47,810 nucleotides of DNA from a virus, in IMG/VR virus record IMGVR_UViG_3300009413_000012, positions 1-47,810 of that record; one strand, given 5' to 3'. Numbering within the stretch: position 1 is the stretch's first letter; each line of letters opens with the position of its first letter. Below are positions 7,118-19,300 of the stretch, in pieces. Under the pieces are notes generated by a model, which saw nothing but the letters and a program-made list of their open reading frames with translations, did not search any database and was not told where the DNA came from. Position numbers and translations under genes: made by a program.

Positions 7118-8599
7118 ATGTCCACTAATATTCCGTATGACCCCAACCTAGACTTGGGCAATATCGTTCCGCCATCACATCTCAAGGTTCTTGAAAACAT
7201 CTCAGCACTGCAAACACCAATTGATGCGGCACAAGATGAACTCAATTCCCTGATCATGTTGAGAAGAAAACTCGATATGACCAAGGAGGAACTGACGCTC
7301 ATGGATGTGGATGTGGATGATCTTGAAAAGCCGATAGACGATGTCAACGCCGCCATCAAGACGGCGGCTGCGACATACGCGACGACTTCCGCGACTAATC
7401 TGCCGAAGGTAGCGGAAGAGAGAAAGGCAATCCCGCAAATCAGTTCTGCCATCGAAAGCCCGATTGATTACAACAAGTCAGAGATCAAGCAGATGCCATT
7501 GGCGGCAGACACGATGACAATGGACGCTCAGTATTTTTCCTTTGATGAGGAAACCCAAAAGTCGAAGGACCAGATGACGGCGTTGAAGTCGTTTATCTCC
7601 GCCAGCACCTCATTCCTTGGAGACAAAGCCTCCACCCAGATGACCAACTCATCGGGAAGCCAGTTGGCTAATCAGGTAGAGACTCACGACATACAAGGAA
7701 CCCTTGTCATAACGTGCAATTGTACGCATCGACAGGCCGACTTGTTTGCGCCGTTTATCATAGATGTGGACAAAGGCATTCGCGCGTGGAACGAACTGAT
7801 CGCGACTGGCGAATTGACCGGCGACATGATCAAAGTAAATGATGCCGGTAGCATCTCTAAAATTGCTGAACAGCAACAGACAAAGGATGCCGCTTATTAC
7901 AATCTGCTTTCTGGCATCACTACGGGAAGCAGTTTCGTCGGCATGGTTCATGTACTCAAGGATTCATCAACTGAAACTGATCAGAAGATGCGATCCACTG
8001 CTGCAAGTTTGCAAGGCCAGATGGAAGTGGGCAGTTGGTTCTCGGATTTCAAGGGCGGGTTCGGTGTTGACGGTAGCTTCAGCAGTTCGGCGAAGAACCT
8101 GCTGAGTAGCCAGAACATCACATCACACATCAGTCTGGTGACGATGGGTATCATCCCGACAATCGAAGCGAACGATGTTGCCCTGACCGTGAAACAATTT
8201 ACAGACTTCTCCCCTGATAAGATGATGGGGCAGTTGGCCGTGTTGCAAAACTCTACCGCTGACGCTCAGTCCAGCATTACATCCGCCGCAGACAACGCAA
8301 GGACGGGTGGTCAGATGGTTGCGTTGGAAGCGTCGAAGATCAAAAGTGCGGTGTCTGCTGTTGGCGAACTCGATGATGGCAAAAATAAGATGTTGGATAT
8401 CAATAGTCTTATGACTGCCTTCACTGACTTCGTGACCAAAGCCGCAAGTGGTGGCGGCGTGCCGATCAATTATTTCCTCAAGCCCATCACGGCATCGCAA
8501 CTGGCTCAGATGTGGGTCGCGAAATACCTGCCCGGCGAATACGTTACCTCTGCTGGCGACGACCACACGCCCGATGAACCCAAGACGGATGGCAATTGA
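7118..8599 (+). CDS. large protein of unknown function, possible cargo (moron) gene
   Basis: 493 residues. Residues 1-110 are helical and coiled-coil-like. A Ser/Thr-rich beta region follows, with LVITCNCTHRQADLFAPFI near 200, SSFVGMVHVL near 275 and SHISLVTMGIIPTI near 345, then a helical end and a polar tail. There is no signal peptide or clear membrane helix. It is not a replication or virion protein I know. From memory it resembles an uncharacterised family found sporadically in fungi and scattered bacteria; I cannot verify this. Base composition is visibly lower in GC than the neighbours, suggesting transfer. It sits between a holin-like gene and a lipoprotein. A membrane-acting or toxin role is possible but unsupported. 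Confidence 0.75.
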   Translation: MSTNIPYDPNLDLGNIVPPSHLKVLENISALQTPIDAAQDELNSLIMLRRKLDMTKEELTLMDVDVDDLEKPIDDVNAAIKTAAATYATTSATNLPKVAEERKAIPQISSAIESPIDYNKSEIKQMPLAADTMTMDAQYFSFDEETQKSKDQMTALKSFISASTSFLGDKASTQMTNSSGSQLANQVETHDIQGTLVITCNCTHRQADLFAPFIIDVDKGIRAWNELIATGELTGDMIKVNDAGSISKIAEQQQTKDAAYYNLLSGITTGSSFVGMVHVLKDSSTETDQKMRSTAASLQGQMEVGSWFSDFKGGFGVDGSFSSSAKNLLSSQNITSHISLVTMGIIPTIEANDVALTVKQFTDFSPDKMMGQLAVLQNSTADAQSSITSAADNARTGGQMVALEASKIKSAVSAVGELDDGKNKMLDINSLMTAFTDFVTKAASGGGVPINYFLKPITASQLAQMWVAKYLPGEYVTSAGDDHTPDEPKTDGN

Positions 8600-8623
8600 T
8601 TGAAATTTAATAGGAGTCTTATT

Positions 8624-8875
8624 ATGAAGTTGATATTAGCTGCATTGACCACGGTGACGCTGTTGTTTGCCTTGTCCATGTTGAGTGGTTGCGAGACTGG
8701 GTACAAAATTATCTACGGCCCAGCATCACTGACAATGGGAGCAACCCCAATCACCCCCGGAGTCAGCGTGACGATTGAAGAAAATGGAGTTGCTTGGTTC
8801 GGTGACGACAAACCGACTGGCGAGGAGTTAGGCTACCTGATAGCCATAGAAGAAGACGAAGAAGAAGCGGAATAA
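8624..8875 (+). CDS. small lipoprotein
   Basis: 83 residues from the ATG at 8624, 7-8 bases after TAGGAG. Residues 1-23 form a lipoprotein signal peptide (basic start, hydrophobic core) ending in the lipobox LSGC, so Cys24 or so would be acylated. The mature part is about 60 residues, beta-rich, and ends in a strongly acidic tail (EEDEEEAE). It follows the 493-residue gene by 24 bases and probably shares its transcript. It could be an outer spanin-like lysis protein, a superinfection-exclusion lipoprotein, or a partner of the upstream protein. Confidence 0.7.
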   Translation: MKLILAALTTVTLLFALSMLSGCETGYKIIYGPASLTMGATPITPGVSVTIEENGVAWFGDDKPTGEELGYLIAIEEDEEEAE

Positions 8876-8876
8876 C

Positions 8877-9818
8877 ATGATCATAAATGCCGATGTGGTT
8901 GAAGGGCTGGCCAGTCTGGACGACGGATCGGCCCAGACCTGTATCACCTCGCCTCCATATTGGGGACTGCGTGACTATGGCGAGGCGGGGCAGATCGGGC
9001 TGGAACCCACGCCGGAGGAGTACGTCGCCAAGCTGGTAGAGGTGTTCCGCGAGGCCCGGCGAGTGCTGCGAGATGACGGGACGCTGTGGCTGAACTTGGG
9101 GGATAGTTATGCGAGTTCGCCAAGGGGGGATAAGACCGGATGCGGCCTTAAACCCAAGGACCTGTGCGGCATACCGTGGCGTGTGGCCTTGGCCCTTCAA
9201 GCGGAAGGCTGGTATCTCCGCTCTGACATCATCTGGAGCAAGCCAAACCCCATGCCCGAGAGCGTGACGGATAGGCCGACGAAGGCGCATGAGTACATCT
9301 TCCTACTGACCAAGCGATCCCGGTATTACTTCGATGCGGATGCGGTAAGGGAGAAGGATGCTGGTGTGATGCCGTATGGCGGCAGCAAAACACCAAAGCG
9401 ACTGGACGCGCGCGGCACCGGCGCGCACGGATCGACGGGAATCGTCCGCGCAATGACGCGCGATGAAAAAATGAAATACTACGGCAATGGCCGCAACACC
9501 CGCACGGTCTGGAACATCACGACGCAGCCCTACCCGGACGCCCACTTTGCCACGTTCCCTATGGAAATCCCCGTCCGCTGCATTAAGGCGGGCAGCCGAA
9601 ATGGCGATACCGTCCTCGACCCCTTCTGCGGCAGCGGCACGACCGGAGTTGCCGCCCTGCTGCTAGGCCGCAGGTTCGTTGGCATAGAACTGAACGAGGA
9701 CTATGCCGCAATGGCCGAGCGGAGAATCGAGAAGGCGGCAAAAGGCACCGCATACCGAGACGAACATGCGGATGCAGAGGCACCTCTGTTCGCCACGGCG
9801 AAGAACTGGGTTATTTAA
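8877..9818 (+). CDS. DNA methyltransferase, beta class (N6-adenine or N4-cytosine)
   Basis: 313 residues. The catalytic motif IV is TSPPYW at 24-29 and comes before the SAM-binding motif I, DPFCGSGTTG, at 248-257, the order of beta-class enzymes. SPPYW leaves N4-cytosine or N6-adenine open. The variable region between them (about 120-220) should hold target recognition. Its start directly follows the lipoprotein stop. A PD-(D/E)XK-like gene lies 5 bases downstream, so this is either a self-protecting orphan methylase or half of a compact restriction-modification-like pair. Confidence 0.9.
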   Translation: MIINADVVEGLASLDDGSAQTCITSPPYWGLRDYGEAGQIGLEPTPEEYVAKLVEVFREARRVLRDDGTLWLNLGDSYASSPRGDKTGCGLKPKDLCGIPWRVALALQAEGWYLRSDIIWSKPNPMPESVTDRPTKAHEYIFLLTKRSRYYFDADAVREKDAGVMPYGGSKTPKRLDARGTGAHGSTGIVRAMTRDEKMKYYGNGRNTRTVWNITTQPYPDAHFATFPMEIPVRCIKAGSRNGDTVLDPFCGSGTTGVAALLLGRRFVGIELNEDYAAMAERRIEKAAKGTAYRDEHADAEAPLFATAKNWVI

Positions 9819-9823
9819 TATCC

Positions 9824-10180
9824 ATGCGAACTTCAAGCATGAGTCCAACGGCAAGGACTCTCCGACATCTCCGAGAACACAGCATCGCTGCCCAAGTGGT
9901 GGAGCGGTGGTGTGCATACAGCAAGAGGCGTATCGACCTGTTCGGCTGCATTGACATTGTCGCGTTGGACTCGCAGTTCCCCGGAGTGCTTGGCATACAG
10001 GCTACCACCGTTACCAACCAAACCGCTAGGATGAAGAAAATTCTGGAGACTCCCGAGGCAAAGGTTTGGATGTCATGCGGCAACAGGCTGGAAGTCTGGG
10101 GCTGGGGCCAGAAGAAGTCGGGCAAGCGTAGCGTATGGACAGTGACGGTCAGGCCAGTGACCGGATTTGATCAGGGATGA
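9824..10180 (+). CDS. PD-(D/E)XK-like nuclease-fold protein
   Basis: 118 residues. The pattern TLRHLREHS, then RRIDLFGCIDIVALD (Asp38, Asp44), then GVLGIQATT (Gln59) and later VWMSCGNRLEVWGW matches a small phage family with a resolvase/VRR-NUC-like fold, in which the second acidic residue is often replaced by Gln as here. Such proteins are thought to act on branched DNA or as restriction-like nucleases; catalysis is unproven. It follows the methyltransferase by 5 bases and is the last gene of this rightward operon. Confidence 0.6.
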   Translation: MRTSSMSPTARTLRHLREHSIAAQVVERWCAYSKRRIDLFGCIDIVALDSQFPGVLGIQATTVTNQTARMKKILETPEAKVWMSCGNRLEVWGWGQKKSGKRSVWTVTVRPVTGFDQG

Positions 10181-10343
10181 TGGCCCGGTTAAGTGGAAGC
10201 CAAGCGACGCTCGAAAAAGAAACTTCAACAAGCAGTGGCGATTGCCGCTTGGGGATCGAGTTAGTTGACTTTAGTTCCCTGGCGTTCGTCTTGGGCTTCA
10301 ACAACTGGGAGTTGATGTTAATTCCCTGGGCCAGCGTTAGACA
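10181..10343. promoter_or_regulatory. convergent intergenic region with repeated short words
   Basis: No gene is seen in these 163 bases between converging operons. TTAGTTCCCTGG (10271-10282) is echoed by TTAATTCCCTGG about 46 bases later. ACTTCAAC (10222-10229), TTAGTTGACT (10261-10270) and GCTTCAAC (10295-10302) resemble the TTAGTTGAAGT words at 47340-47468. A CAACT-GGG-AGTTG hairpin lies near 10303-10315, but no T-run follows, so no clear terminator is visible. Confidence 0.35.
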
Positions 10344-13300
10344 TCAATAGTAAAGGTTGACCTCGTTCTTCAACCAGTCCGCAGTATCCCCATCCATCAT
10401 CCCGTTCTTCTTCCTGTTTTTAATAGATGAGTACAGTTGGCTCCTAGACGCACCCATTTTCTTCAAGGCTGCGATCCTACTCCTCACTGACTTCTTGTCT
10501 CGCCGCTTCGCCGCCTTTGCCATATTGCCATACAGCGACACCCGAGTCGGCTTTGTATGCGGCATGAATTTGCGGGCATGGGCCATTATTCCGGGCGTAG
10601 GAACGCCGAGCATCCCTGTGCCGGTAAGGATTTGATCTATTTTCTTTGAAAGGTATGCCCCGTTAGCCAGCTTTTTCTTCTCCTTATCGGTCAGGTTTTC
10701 TTGGTCGGTAAAACTTCGGATAAGCATGTCCGCATTCCACAGCATGCTCGCAGTTTCGCCAACCGTACCAACCACGAATCTATCCACGGACTCTGCCAGT
10801 ATGTTCCGCCTCAAACCCTTGGCCAGATCGCGTGCTTCTCCAGTCTCCAAGAACGCCTTGACTCCGGTGTACGCATAGCCAACCCAGTCCCCAACCCCAA
10901 TCCACGATCCGCCGAGTGTTCTGGTAATGGAGTCGTGAAACACGTCGGCCCAGAAGTCGTCGTCGTCGTCACCGAACCCGATGGCTGCGAGGCCGAGTCC
11001 AAACATCCACCAGTACGCCCTCCTTATCAGGGCCACAGAAAATCCAGAAACAAAACTGGTATGGGCTACGTTGTAGGCAAACTTGGAATATGCGGCGCGA
11101 GGGTCCTTGCCTTCTCGAACCTCCTGCCTCGCAGTCAAGGCCGCGTCGAAGTTCATGTTGAAGTTCTTGTCACGTTGCGACGAGTAAAACAACCCGAAGA
11201 CCAAGGCCACTGCTTGGTTCTGTCTGGCATAATTGATTTGCTCGCTTGATGTCAGCGTGTCCCAAGTGGGCTGGGAATAGTTGATCACAAACTCGGCCTT
11301 CTTCTTGGTGTAGTCCATGAGTTCCTGCCCACTCAACCCCTTGTCCCGCCCCTCCATCTTGGCCGCACCCCAGATAGCCCTGATGACAATGAGGTCTGCC
11401 TCTAGGATTCCCTGCATACTCTTCCGGACAAAGATGTTGTCGTTCTCTCCGCCGAGGAACTGTCGAAGTGCATTGGTGCGGGCAAACGCGGTAATAATCT
11501 GATGGCCTCCGCCTTCCACACGGTCCCGTATCAATGGAGAATTGGCAACCATCTCCTCCTTGATCCTGTTAGGGTGCAGGCGACCTTCGTTCTTGGGGTT
11601 ATACAGGTGCTTGCGACCGATGTATTGCCCGGCGGTATTCATGGATACCATCTGGTAAAACCAGATGTACGGCTTCAAGCCGAGGTTCGCGACGTGCAAG
11701 GGCCTGATCAATTTACCGATCAAGGCCGACAGTACGCCGGGCTGCGTGGTATCAACGCCGCCAAATTTGCGAAGGTGGTCCTCCATTGACTTGAAGTATG
11801 TGTCCGCCCTCTGGAGCCTGTCTCTTACCGTCTGCTTGAAACTTTCGCCCGACTTGCCCGGAGCCTTGTAGTTAAGAATACGCATGGCGTTGGCGATAGG
11901 CTCTGACTTTGCCGCCATAGCCGCAGTCCTTTGCACATACATGAAATACTCGCCCAACGCATCGTCGATAACGAACGGGTCATTACTGGCTCCACGTTCC
12001 AAGAAAATCCCCTGCTGATCTAGGCGTTCAGATACATACCCGCCAAGCAGGCTCTCTGGTTGTGCTGCATAGTCCACGTCATCTCGCCCACCACGGTATC
12101 TTCGCCGTGGCATATATATGGATTCTCCTGTCACCAACGGGTAACCGAAGATTCGCTGCCACACCTCGTTAAGCTGATTGCGAAGCCTCCCGTTGATGTC
12201 GAACTGGATCGCATCGGCCACGGCAACCACGTCCGCCGGGGCGTTACGCATGATCTCCCGCATGTCTCCCTCTCTCAGCTTGATCGGCCTTTTGGCAGAG
12301 GTGGCCTGAGAGCGGATGCGAAGACCCTGCTGGGGGTTCCGTAACAGTTCGCGCCGTGTGCTGGGGTCGGCAAGATGCAACAGGAGTGATGCGTATTCCA
12401 TCGGGGTCAACGACAACTCGCCTACTCTCGTTCCAGTCGGACCCCATGTCGCAGTAGGCAGGATGATCTTGATCTTGTTCTTCTCTAGGAATGGCTTGGC
12501 CTTCCGGACTATGCGTCCTTTTGCGTAGGCCCCACTCACCGCCTCCAGCTTTTCGGGAGAGTAACCTATCCTCTTCAATGCTCTTTGCAGATAGGTTTGT
12601 GCCTCATGCACATACTCCCTCCTCAGATTTTCAGCTTCCAGTAAATCATCTACGAGAATCTTGTGCGTCTCGTTGTTATCCCCCACAAGCAACTTCACCT
12701 TGTTCATCCAGTTTGTCTTGGAGAACCACGCAAACCACTTGAGCGAATTCAGTTTCGGCATTTCCTCTGACGTGGCCTTGGAACCCAGCTTCGTCGGGTG
12801 GGCAATCTCCGCGTTCCTCATGGCTGCGCGGCCAGCCTCGCTCTTATTTCTCTCGCGGATAGCCGTCCTCAGTACCTGCCGATCAGCGTTTTGGCGGAGA
12901 AGAGTATTTATAGCGGCTCCTAGGGACTTGACCTCGTCAACCGACAGTTGAGATATGGTCCTGTCCTTGGACAGGATTTCTTTGGCCCGAGTGTACATGG
13001 CATCCGGAATGTTCAAGGCGTTGGAGTCAACAATGCCATCAAGCGGAGAGTCCGAGACCTGCTGGCGGACGGCATCCATGAGTTTTCTGAGTCTGGTAAG
13101 AGTTTTCGGAGTCCTCTTGACAAGGTCAATTCCGTCCATCAACGCATCTATCCTGTTCTCAATGTCAGACTCAAGACGATGTTTACGCCCCTTCCTCTTG
13201 AAGGACTTCAACTGCTGTTTCAAGAACGAGATCGCCTCTTGTTTCTCAAACCGCTCTACCATCCTGTTTACGGCGACGACGAATCGCTTCCGACTTGATG

Positions 13301-16300
13301 GAGTTCTGGCGTTGACGATAATCGACTTCATCACTCTGGAGCGAAGATGTTTTGGAAGGTGTTCGTTGGCAAATTCAAGTAGCTGTATCTGGCTGGCATT
13401 CAGGTCTACCCGACCAGACCGGTATCCTTGGTGAGAGCCTGTGGACTCGCTCCTCTTGGCCAGACGCAGAGCCTCCATTGCGGTCATCACCATCTCGCCG
13501 GGGGCCTCGCCTCTGGTCAGGGCCTGCATGTACTTCCTGTTCATGCTCTTGGCCACGGCCTCCAGTTGTCCGGGGGTCCTAGCATTCGCCAGCCGTTCCA
13601 GAAGTTTCTTGTGTTCCTTGGGATTGATCAGCTTAATCTGCTTGATCAATTTCTGGAGTTCTCTGGTAACAGCCTCTGCCACGCCCTTCCCTTCGGCCTT
13701 GCCGCTACGCCATGCGGCCTCGGCCCCCTTTCTCTGCCCCCTCAGAGCGATAGCCAGAGCATCACTGCCTGTGAGGACCGCTACGGGTTCACTCACATGG
13801 CCTTGGAGCCAATACTTGTTCATCCTCTTGGCAATGCGGGAGAGGTCAGCCTTGGACTTGGCCTTGTGTATGTCGGCCTTGAGTTTGGAATGGAGTCTAG
13901 GGTGCAGGGCATCGACCTGATCAAAGAGTTCCTCGCGGGTGGATGTCAGGGCTACGAAGTCCTTGGCCTGCTTGGTCACCGCCTTCTGGCCAGACTTGAA
14001 CGCCGACTCCTTGGCGTACTTCAACTCGGCCTTGCTGACCTGCTGGGCGTAAAACTCCGCCAAGTCCTCGATGTCAGGATCGGGACGGATTCCGGTGGCT
14101 TCCTCGATGAAGGTGCGTATCGCCTTGGAGGGACCTCTAGTCTTCGACCTCCTGACAGCCTTCTCGATCTGTCCACTCTCGACACCCGGCTCACCCGGCG
14201 CGTACTTGTAGGCTTCGGCTCGGCGGCGAAGTGGCTTGGTTATCCTGATCGGGGTCTCTTCAAACTGGACCTCGACCGCCGCATGGGGCGTGGCCTCGCC
14301 AACGGTGAACTCTGTGTTGGTATCCCCGATGTTCGCGACCAGACGGTCCACAGCGATCCGGCTGTCGCTGGCAGCGTAGCCCTTGAAGTTACCGGCTTCC
14401 CAGAACATGACTACATGCTTGAAGTGCTTGCGGAGAGTTGCCTCCAGTTCACCCTGCGGCACCATAAGTTCGTGCATTCCCTCGACCTCTCGCTCCAGAA
14501 CATCACGCTCCTTCTTCTTCAAGGTCTCAAGGTCGAAGTATTTCTCCTTGTACTCGTTCTTGTGGTTCTCGTTGCTGTCCCACTTCACACGATCCTTTAC
14601 ATTCAGCGGATTGAACGACACCTTCTCCTCGACAACAGCCACCCCGTCAGGCTTGAGTATCCGCTTCATCTCCCTTATCTGGGCGTTGCGAGTGTTTGAT
14701 ATGAACTGGAAGACCATGGCCTCATGGGCCACGTCATACTTCTCGGTGGGCTGCCACGGGGTGATCACAGTCCCGTCGTCCTCGACCCAGCCCTCGTCGG
14801 TGGCAAAAGCCTGCATGGCATAGGATGATCCGGGAACGGTACTGTGATCCCGGAAGAACGAAGCCATGGCCACGTTCGGGTCCACCCCCAACGTCCTCAC
14901 ATTGCCATCGGATCGCTGTGTGATGGTCTTGACGAGAGACCCCTCGGATGCACCGATGTCCACCATGGAAGAGTCACGGTCGCCGTAGGTGCGTGCTATG
15001 GCATCGCCAACCATCACCTGCACATCTGCGAATCCGGGAATAGACTTGGCGATGTGATCGTCGAAGTTCCCCCGGTGTTCATCGTAGTCGTCACTGAAAG
15101 ATTTCCGCTTGCCGAGTGGTATCACCCGGTCATACGGCACCTTGGATTTGTCTCGCTTGCCTTCAGTTACATCAGAAAAGAAGTTTGTGTACCCGCGTCC
15201 ATCGCCTTCCAGAGTCTCTCCGCGAATTCTCTCTCGGCGTTGTCCTGCCCGCTCTCTAACATCCTCTGGTACGCCTGTCTCTTGGAATTCTCCGGTAAGT
15301 TCTCCAATTCTGATTCTGTCAGCTTCTTCAACGATGTCACTGACAAATTGTCCGGGGTTTCCCCATCCGTGCTTGGAGGAGTAGACGGTGTTGACCCCCG
15401 TGACCGCTTCGGAAAGTTCACCGTGAAGCCCTCGGAGAACATTCGGTCGTCCGGATCGCCGAATCCTCTTGATATAACTTTCGCCATTGGTGTCTACCTT
15501 CCAGTCATTGGCAATGTACCCGCCGTTTACGTTGCGGAACATTGCTATGTCAACGGAGCCTTCTGGGAAGGCTATATTGTACGCTTTTTCTACGAGATTA
15601 TGAAACACTGGGTTCGATGTATTTGAAAAATTCAATAACCGGACGCCATCTGCGGCTGGTACGATGGCTACGTCATTCCCAGACTTCTCCCCGAATACCT
15701 TGATCACGGCATCGTAGAGCCGATCCATCTCCGCGTCGTTGATTACGCGACCGGATTCAAACTTGCTGGTCTCCGTTATCTTCCCGGTCTTCTTGTCCTT
15801 TTTTCGCTTCACCTTGTACTGAGGATCGATGCGGAACTCAGACCCGTCCGCCCTCTTCTTCGTAGTGGTGTAAAACGGTCGGTGAAATGCGACTGCCTCC
15901 TGACGAAGGTAATAGCCGAGGAACGCACTGAGATCACGGAGAGCCTTGTGGTGCGTCGGGGATAGCTTCCGGCTCAGGGTAGAGCGGCCTTCCGCCCTAG
16001 TTTTGAATACCAGTTGGAATCCGGGATTACGGTCGCCAAGGAACAGTCCGGGGCCTGAGAACTCCAGCGTCATATTCAGGCCAAGGTCCTCTATGTATCT
16101 ATCCACATGAGGTTTGATCGCCGCTCGTATGTCGTCGGTGTATTCCTGCCTTTGCTCATAGGTCGCGTCCGCCATGCCCGGCAGTACACCCGTGGTCGCA
16201 TTCGGAGTTGCCTCTACTGCTACTTGGGCGGGGCCGTATATCTTTCTCTCCGGGTTGGTCTCGGTGAGCAGGCCATACGACTCCCAGAATGCGATGCGGA

Positions 16301-19300
16301 GATGCTGGCCCTTGAGCCGCTTGCCGTACAGCTTCTCGATGCGGTCGCTGATGTCGTGTACATAATCCACCAGAGCATCGCCCTCGCGGAGTTGATGCTC
16401 TCCCTTGTGCGTTGTCCATATTGCGGACTGAACCTGCACGGGAGTCGCGCCTGTGCGGCGTGCGATCTGGCGGATATACGCCTCGATGAACTGGTACTGT
16501 TGCATCGTAGCGGAGTTAATCGCTGCCTTTGGGTTGTCTTCTGAAATAGTAAAACCAAATGCGCGAAGCATCCATCGGTCTATGACGACGGCTTCAGTAT
16601 CTCCCATCAATGCCCGGTAGAAGTTGTACAGCTTGTTGCCGCCGAACCTCTTGCCCTGCATTGCATCCCGAAGCATGTTGGCGACCGTGTTCATCAACCC
16701 TTGCGGGTCACGACCCTTGATGACGGCATCAATGGACCTCAGACCCAAGCTGGTATTGGCCTTGATCGTGGTATTGGTGCTGGTGACGGTCAATGCTTGC
16801 AGAACGAAATCAATTAACTTCTTGCCAAACAGGTTCAAGAACCCCGGATATTGATCTGTATACCAGTCCTTCGCATATTCGCCTCTCTCGTATGAACCAG
16901 TCATCTCCTTCATCTCTGGGATGGTCGCGCCAACATCCGTCATTCTTTTAAGCAGGGCGTTGGACATTCCGTAGAGTTCTGCGTCCACGAACTTCTTGCC
17001 GTGCTTACGCTGCATCGCCCTCTGCCACTTATCAAACGGCATTTTGTGTTCGCCGCTGGCCGCGAGATGAGCCGCACCCTCGGCAGCAAGAACGACACGC
17101 CTGTAATACTCGTATGTCTCTGGCGCGTATTCACCGGCCAGTTTCTTGGCCAGTTCTCTAACCTCGGAATCCGGTACGGGTCGGGAGTGAAACGTCTTGT
17201 ATATGCTCTCGGCGGCAGTGTTGATCTTGCTCTTCACGGAAGCCTTGTTCCGTTTGCCTCCTAACCTAGCGGCAGCCTCTTCCCCAAGACGACCGCGCGC
17301 CCCGTCATAAGCCTCTATGGCCTTGCCCTCCTCGAAACTGATACCACTGTCGGATGCCGTGGTGAGAACACGGGCGGAGTTCTCCGGGGTATCTCCGCGA
17401 GCGTGCCTTCCGATGTAATCCTCAAGCAGCGATTCAACATCCCTGCGGGGCATGCCTGCGGCATCGGCAACCTTCTGCAACCATGTATCCAACGGCATCG
17501 TCGGCTTGCTCTCCGGGATGCCGCCCATGACTACCGAGTCCCCTTGCTTGTTTTTGGCATCGACCTTCCGAATAAATCTTGCACTGACGCCAGCTTCCTT
17601 CTCTGTCCCCTTCGGTTCCTCCATAGCCTTCTGAAGTATTTCGTAAGAAGGTTCTCCCGTGGGAACAACTCGATCTCCATATTCAATATCCTCGGATCTT
17701 GTGTAAACGGTATTGCCTATGGATATTGCATCGGTGCCTGACTTGACTTCTCTTCCCGATCTTTTGTCGTAATAGAATGTAGCCTTGTGCGGATTAAATC
17801 CGACAGGAACCCAAGAGTCGATATCTGGAATATCTGCAACGTCTTCCGGGTTTATTGGCGTCTTATCTAACACGCCTGTGACTACTGCAAATGGGCTTTT
17901 TGTCTGTCCCCCAAACAGAACACCCCTAGCCTTTGCGTCTATGGCGGGAGTGCTGAATGTAACTGGACCCTTTAGCCTAGCTATAAAGTCGTAACTGTTT
18001 GGAGTAGGACGGGGAGCATGTATTGCTATAACGTATTTCCCTGTGCGTAAAAAGAACGGTATATCTATACGCAACCCTACCCGCGTGCCTTTATCCAGCT
18101 TCCGATTCTTCCAGATTCCTTTCTTTTTACCCTCATCCAGACCTTCAAGTTCTTCTCTACTAGGCACCAGCGATAACAGTTCTTCTCTTAAAAAGACGGA
18201 GTTTAGCCTATCTCCGATGGGAAAGAACTGCCCATCTGGCCAAGTCTTTGTCTCTTCATCAAACTTAACCTTGCGTGGACGGCCAACTTCCTCAAGGTCG
18301 GCGGGCGGTGTCAACGTCTCCTCAAAGGAGGCTGGCTCGCTCTTGCTAATAAATCTCACGTCGGCACCAGCGGCAGAGGTCAACTCCCTGTTCAGGCGAT
18401 GCTTTGCGCGAGACATGGATACATCGCGAACAGCCTCCTCTCGCACATTGCCAAACTCATCCGTCACCTCAAATATGTAGGTGGAGGCTTGACCGCCAGC
18501 CTCAAACTTTGATCCAGATGGCGCGCGGTCAACAGACTCGACTCGCCTGAATATGCGACCGCTCTCAATGTCACGCATGAGGTTCCGGGCGGCTGCTGCT
18601 TCAGTCGGCATGGCCGTATCGATAAGCCTGCTGAAGAACTCCACGACCTTCCGCCAGAGAGGATCATTCTGAAATGCCTCGGCCCGATTGCCAATAGCAG
18701 TGGCGAGTCCTTCTTCGGGATTAGCCGCTTCTGGCGCGTATCTTCTGGCCAGTGTGTCAAGTTCCGACTCCGACAGAACAGTCGCTGCTGCGAGGTGTAC
18801 AATTTCGTGCGGTATGGTTGAGACCTCCGCATTGCTGCCGATGGCAATGACGAAGTCAGACTCTATAACTTCACCTGTGTCCGCCATCCTCATGGACACG
18901 CCGGGCAATGCCACCCCCCTCGGGGCATTCGGCGCACGCCCATAGCGTCTAAAGAAACTGTCCCACGCCCTCTGCACATGAGGACCCATGCCACGGCCAC
19001 TGATCTCCTCAACCATCGCGATATGAACCGTTTTGGCGGTCCCATCCGACCGCTTCAGGCGGAAGGTGGCGACTCCGCGTTCCCTGTCAACCTTTGCGTC
19101 GGGGTCTATGACCTTCAAAAGAGTCTCAAGTTGGTCATGCTCCCGATCCAGCATTCCTCGGCTAGATATGTCTACCGGCGTGACGACTGTGTCCGGCTCG
19201 GCTTCTCCTGCCTCTGTGGCTTTCTGGGCATCTATCTGCTCTTGTGATAGTGGCGGTGGTGTGACCTTGGCGGTGGGCAGTGGCGGTGGTGTGGCCTTGG

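Noticed and set aside
13428-14699. A 423-residue plus-strand reading frame inside the giant gene, and many similar ones between 10357 and 22284
   Set aside because: They are antisense to a continuous 3,993-codon gene with recognisable domains, lack ribosome sites and show low-complexity Leu/Gly/Arg composition.
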